A DNA stretch of 7,305 nt from WYZ-LMO2 sp040514265 (GTDB lineage Archaea > Halobacteriota > Archaeoglobi > Archaeoglobales > Archaeoglobaceae), in assembly GCA_040514265.1 (NCBI GenBank), contig JBEVCD010000031.1, forward strand, positions 1 to 7,305, in the 5' to 3' direction. The notes below the pieces were generated by a model. It made no database searches. It was not told the DNA's origin and saw only the letters and a list, made by a program, of their open reading frames with translations. Position 1 is the stretch's first letter, and each line of letters opens with the position of its first letter. Of this stretch, positions 4,624 through 7,305 are shown piece by piece. The translations under genes and the position numbers were made by a program.

Positions 4624-5553
4624 ATGGAAAAGATAGGCGAGGACCTCTACAGAATACGCGTTCCCCTCCCCGGAAACCCTCTGAAGTCCGTGAACTGCTA
4701 CGTGATCGCAGACAAGCCGCCGGTATTCGTTGACGTCGGGATGAACATGGAAGCTTGCCTGAACGCTCTCAGGACGGCTGTGGAGAGATTCGGAAAACCG
4801 ATAGTCGTCGCAACCCACATGCACGCCGACCACCTCGGCGTAGCTGGAAGAATAGCCGACGTCGTGCTGATGAGCGGGGAGGAGATAGAGGTCTTCAGGA
4901 AGTTCGCCAGCGGAGAGTCGTGGAAGAGGATCGTCGAGTTTTTCATCGCCTCCGGCTTTCCAGAAGACGTCGCGAGATTAGCGCTGTCGCTGCATCCCGG
5001 CGTCCGCTTCTTCGCTCCTCCAAAGGAGATTAGGGAGATAGAGCTCATATCCGCAGCCGGATACGAGTTCGAGCCTATACCTACACCCGGACACACGCCG
5101 GGGCACGTCTGTCTCTACGAGAGAACGGAGCGCATACTGCTCTCCGGCGACCACGTGCTCTTCGACATAACACCGAACATCGGATACTGGGAGAACTTCA
5201 ACTCGCTCGAAGCGTACATCGAGAGCTTGAAGATGATCAGGAAGCTCCCGGTCCGCGTGGTGTATCCGGGGCACAGAGAGGCGAGCTCGAAGCTCGATGA
5301 GAGAGTAGAGGAGCTCCTCGAACATCACGAGAGGAGACTCGAAGAGGTCATCGCCGCAGTCGACGGAAAGGTCAATGCCTGGCAGGTGGCGCAGAGGATA
5401 AGCTGGGATGTAGATTACGGGAGCTGGGACGATCTACCAGTTACGCAGAAGTGGTTTGCGATGTCAGAGACGATAGCGCACCTCGAATATCTAGCTGATA
5501 GGGGAGAGCTCAGGCGCGTGGTGGACGGCGGAAGGGTTTACTACGTGAAATGA
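4624..5553 (+). CDS. Metallo-beta-lactamase-fold hydrolase with C-terminal winged-helix-like domain
   Basis: From the ATG at 4624 the product is 309 residues. Residues about 1-220 form the MBL fold with a complete dinuclear metal site: THMHADHLG (H65, H67, D69, H70), GHTPGH (H157 or H161), SGDHV (D176) and YPGH (H217). Residues about 225-309 look like the small helical or winged domain (DGKVNAWQVAQRI...MSETIAHLEYLADRGELRRVV) found after the MBL domain in LACTB2-like and glyoxalase II-like proteins. Such proteins hydrolyse thioesters, phosphodiesters or RNA; the substrate here cannot be told from sequence. GTG at 4615 is in frame, but ATG 4624 is better placed for both the GGTGGAG site and the TATA box. 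The stop overlaps the transporter start as ATGA, so the two are probably one operon. Confidence 0.92.
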   Translation: MEKIGEDLYRIRVPLPGNPLKSVNCYVIADKPPVFVDVGMNMEACLNALRTAVERFGKPIVVATHMHADHLGVAGRIADVVLMSGEEIEVFRKFASGESWKRIVEFFIASGFPEDVARLALSLHPGVRFFAPPKEIREIELISAAGYEFEPIPTPGHTPGHVCLYERTERILLSGDHVLFDITPNIGYWENFNSLEAYIESLKMIRKLPVRVVYPGHREASSKLDERVEELLEHHERRLEEVIAAVDGKVNAWQVAQRISWDVDYGSWDDLPVTQKWFAMSETIAHLEYLADRGELRRVVDGGRVYYVK

Positions 5554-6374
5554 AGCCCGTCATCCTCTCGCTCCTCGCAGCCGTCTGCTGGGCTGTAAGC
5601 GGTAGCTTTTACAAGAAGGCGCTCGAAAGAGTTTCGCCACAGGCAGCCGTCTTTCACCGAAGTTTCGTGGCTGCTGTTCTCTTCTTAATCACATCGCTCG
5701 ACGAGCTCGAAGAAGTTTTGAGGCTCGACGCTGTTTCGCTTCTCATCCTGGTAGCTTCGGCTTTTCTCGCTTTCTTCGCCGGAGACCTGCTCTACTTCTA
5801 CTCGCTGAGAGTCAGCGACCTCAGCGTCGCTTTCCCGATATCCTCCACTTACCCCATCTTCGTCGTCCTTATATCATACACGTATGCTGGCTTCCATCCC
5901 ATTCCGCTCCTCTCGGCTGTTATGGTTACTGCTGCAATCTTCATCCTCTACTGGAGCGGCAGAGCCAGTGGCGCTGGCTACGCGCTTGCAGCAGCTTTGA
6001 GCTGGTCTCTCGCGATAGTCTCGCTCGATTATCTCACCGCAAGACTGTCAACGGAGACCCTGGCGTTTTACAGGATGGCGATTGTTCTGCCGTTTCTCGC
6101 AGCCATGGCGGGTGGAGAGATAAGAGATGCAAGGTCTTTCGTGTTTGCCGGCCTGCTTGGGGGCAGCGTGTCCTTCGTGGGCATATACCTCTTCATAGAC
6201 TCCGTAAGGCTTGCCAGTAGTCAGCTCGTCGTCCAGCCGTCGGCGAGTTCAGCTGTCTTCGCAGCCTTAATCGGGAAGGTCGCTTTTAAAGAAAAGGTAG
6301 ACGCCCGCCTGGCGGTGGCGTTATCGCTCTGCGTCGCGGCTACGCTTCTACTTCTACAGCTTCCTCCTCGCTGA
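5550..6374 (+). CDS. EamA/DMT-superfamily transporter
   Basis: This 274-residue membrane protein has about ten hydrophobic helices in two EamA repeats (about 1-135 and 140-272). The first repeat opens with the family-typical LSLLAAVCWAVSGSFYKKAL (6-25), and the second with GYALAAALSWSLAIVSLDYL (142-161). The segments LYFYSLRVSDLSVAFPISSTYPIF and YLFIDSVRLASSQLVVQPSAS match the classic 'xAL...A...v.pi.s..P' helix of each repeat. Family members export or import small metabolites such as amino acids or nucleotide precursors; the substrate is unknown. The ATG is embedded in the MBL-fold gene stop (ATGA) and has no SD of its own, so translation is likely coupled. The last 35 bases are antisense to the end of the PRC-barrel gene. 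Confidence 0.93.
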   Translation: MKPVILSLLAAVCWAVSGSFYKKALERVSPQAAVFHRSFVAAVLFLITSLDELEEVLRLDAVSLLILVASAFLAFFAGDLLYFYSLRVSDLSVAFPISSTYPIFVVLISYTYAGFHPIPLLSAVMVTAAIFILYWSGRASGAGYALAAALSWSLAIVSLDYLTARLSTETLAFYRMAIVLPFLAAMAGGEIRDARSFVFAGLLGGSVSFVGIYLFIDSVRLASSQLVVQPSASSAVFAALIGKVAFKEKVDARLAVALSLCVAATLLLLQLPPR

Positions 6375-6621
6375 CCTCTACCTTCCTGCGCTTGAAAACG
6401 TCCTTAATTATTATTATATCCCCGACAGCTTTGACGATGCGGTAGGGGATTATGATCCCCCTCGCCTTCGTGTCTATGACCGCTCGATTTACATCGACGA
6501 CGGCGAGCCCCCTTATCGACCTCGACTCGCTGTCGATTATCACGTCCTCCACCTTCCCGACGTACCTTCCCTCGTCCGTGTAGACCCTCATTCCGAAGAA
6601 GTTTGTGATCTCTCCGAGCAT
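6340..6621 (-). CDS. PRC-barrel domain protein (possible CdpB-like division factor)
   Basis: This 93-residue protein is almost entirely one PRC-barrel: MLGEITNFFGMRVYTDEGRYVGKV is the typical N-terminal strand set with the 'G..V....G..vG.v.d' pattern. VEDVIIDSESRSIRGLAVVD follows, then GIIIPYRIVKAVGDIIIIKD. A short basic turn (KRRK) and an acidic tail (SEEEAVEVEA) close the protein. Small archaeal PRC-barrel proteins of this size include the CdpB proteins that link SepF and FtsZ in haloarchaeal division; others are of unknown role. Assignment to CdpB is inferred from size and architecture only. The ATG at 6621 sits about 25 bases from a TATA box with no SD, so it is probably leaderless. The acidic tail is encoded antisense to the last codons of the EamA transporter. 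Confidence 0.9.
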   Translation of the reverse strand: MLGEITNFFGMRVYTDEGRYVGKVEDVIIDSESRSIRGLAVVDVNRAVIDTKARGIIIPYRIVKAVGDIIIIKDVFKRRKVEVSEEEAVEVEA

Positions 6622-6640
6622 AGAATACGGCGGGACGAAA

Positions 6641-6654
6641 TTATATTAATTTTT
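6641..6654 (-). promoter_or_regulatory. Promoter of the PRC-barrel gene, abutting the IS end
   Basis: The minus strand AAAATTAATATAA has its TATA core (about 6650-6641) some 24 bases before the ATG at 6621. The bases just upstream, where a BRE should lie, touch the inferred left end of the insertion sequence at 6655. Confidence 0.5.
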
Positions 6655-6682
6655 GGACTGTCGCAGACCCGTAAACTTTACC
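6655..6682 (+). repeat. Inferred left terminal repeat of an IS6-like element
   Basis: GGACTGTCGCAGA (6655-6667) resembles the IS6-family terminal repeat as I recall it for IS26 (GGCACTGTTGCAAA), and it lies about 50 bases before the transposase reading frame. The following GTAAACTTTAC (6671-6681) is a perfect odd palindrome. The right end is outside the window, so the inverted-repeat partner and any 8-bp target duplication cannot be checked. Confidence 0.5.
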
Positions 6683-6707
6683 TTCTCGGAATACTATCCA
6701 ACAAATT

Positions 6708-7305
6708 TTGATAAGGCTGAAAAAGATAATAGAAGAGCTTAACCTCTTCGAAAGAGAGAGTTCCGAACGACATCAGAATTCTCGGAATAGCTACCTATAT
6801 CCAGACTTCTTCGACGAGGAGAACAGCCAAGATCCTTTCCGAGTTCCATCCCGTCTCCCACACTGCTGTGTGGAAGTGGATAAAGAAGTTTGAGGAGAAA
6901 CTGCCGATCTCTACCGAAAAGAAGAGGAGAAATCTCGTTGCAATTGACGAAACAGTTGTAAAACAAAAAGAAGTTCTACATCTTTGCTGCGATAGACGTT
7001 GAGAGGAACGAGTTAATTCTGATGAGAGTTTATACGACAAGAAATTACCTCACAGCAAAGTCCTTCGTTAGAGAAGTTCTCAAATACTGTAAAAACGAGC
7101 CGAAATTCATCATAGATAAAGCTCCTTGGCTTAGAAGAGCCTTGGAAAGTCTTGGCTTGGAATTTAGTCACGAAAAATTTCGGAAAGCGTAGTTGAATCG
7201 TGTTTTCCTCGCTGAAGCAGAGGATTAAGATTTTCTTCTGCTCAATTACCGCTAAAAAGCCAGTTAGAAACTGGAATTTATTCTGCAAACTGTTCATGCT
7301 TTATT
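6708..7305 (+). pseudogene. IS6-like DDE transposase, broken by four frameshifts
   Basis: Five frame segments read in order give one transposase. Frame starting 6708: IRLKKIIEELNLFERE. Frame of 6760: RVPNDIRILGIATYIQ, a helix-turn-helix-like part RTAKILSEFHPVSHTAVWKW, and KKRRNLVAIDETVVK. Frame of 6971: KFYIFAAIDVERNELILM through FIIDKAPWLRRALESLG to HEKFRK. Frame of 7189: VVES. Frame of 7200: VFSSLKQRIKIFFCSITAKK through NLFCKLFMLY. The catalytic triad is still encoded: Asp 6946-6948, Asp 7115-7117, Glu 7195-7197. Shifts lie near 6752-6759 (a GA repeat), 6961-6970 (A-rich), 7184-7188 and 7198-7199. No clear ATG is present; TTG 6708 or the ATA at 6711 may be a decayed start. The product cannot be made as one protein. 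The family call rests on IDE, IIDKAPW and VVES motifs and spacing; it is not a named element. Confidence 0.85.

Larger units (their letters stand above)
6655..7305 (+). mobile_element. IS6-like insertion sequence, degraded, incomplete at right edge
   Basis: The stretch from the inferred left end to the window edge carries one broken DDE transposase and nothing else. It is visibly richer in A and T than the genes to its left and uses AT-rich codons, which fits horizontal arrival. No passenger gene is seen. Confidence 0.7.

Noticed and set aside
4755..5033. Arginine-rich alternate-frame ORF within the MBL-fold gene
   Set aside because: It is a frame shadow of the well-conserved MBL motifs, with no domain of its own.
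1..7305. CRISPR array, defence island or secretion cluster
   Set aside because: No regularly spaced repeats and no cas, restriction, toxin or secretion genes were seen on either strand.

Overview
The window looks like chromosomal DNA of a hyperthermophilic euryarchaeon, most likely of the Archaeoglobales (Archaeoglobus, Geoglobus or Ferroglobus). Three things support this: a family 4 uracil-DNA glycosylase very close in length and motifs to the Archaeoglobus fulgidus enzyme as I remember it, an archaeal formate-dependent PurP, and TATA/BRE promoters placed about 25 bases before start codons, so that many transcripts should be leaderless. AGG/AGA arginine and ATA isoleucine codons are common. 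No database search was possible, so the genus is an inference.

Layout. At the left edge, on the minus strand, lies the N-terminal part of a large secreted, sequon-rich envelope protein with its long leader, strong Shine-Dalgarno (SD) site and promoter. Next come tRNA-Arg(GCG) on the minus strand and, divergent from it, purP. A small winged-helix regulator on the minus strand meets purP tail to tail with a 4-base overlap. tRNA-Pro(GGG) follows on the minus strand. Then come two plus-strand pairs of ATGA-coupled genes: udg with a polytopic membrane protein, and a metallo-beta-lactamase-fold hydrolase with an EamA transporter. A minus-strand PRC-barrel gene overlaps the 3' end of the transporter gene. 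The right end holds an IS6-like insertion sequence whose transposase is broken by four indels; it runs off the window.

Functionally this is mostly ordinary housekeeping sequence: purine synthesis, uracil repair, two tRNAs, transport, and possibly a cell-division accessory protein. The points most worth a second look are the two-fold internal repeat in the membrane protein coupled to udg, the insertion-sequence end abutting the PRC-barrel promoter, a related short sequence upstream of udg that may be a second IS end, and a small upstream ORF overlapping the start of the envelope protein gene. I did not find a convincing new multi-gene defence or mobile system.
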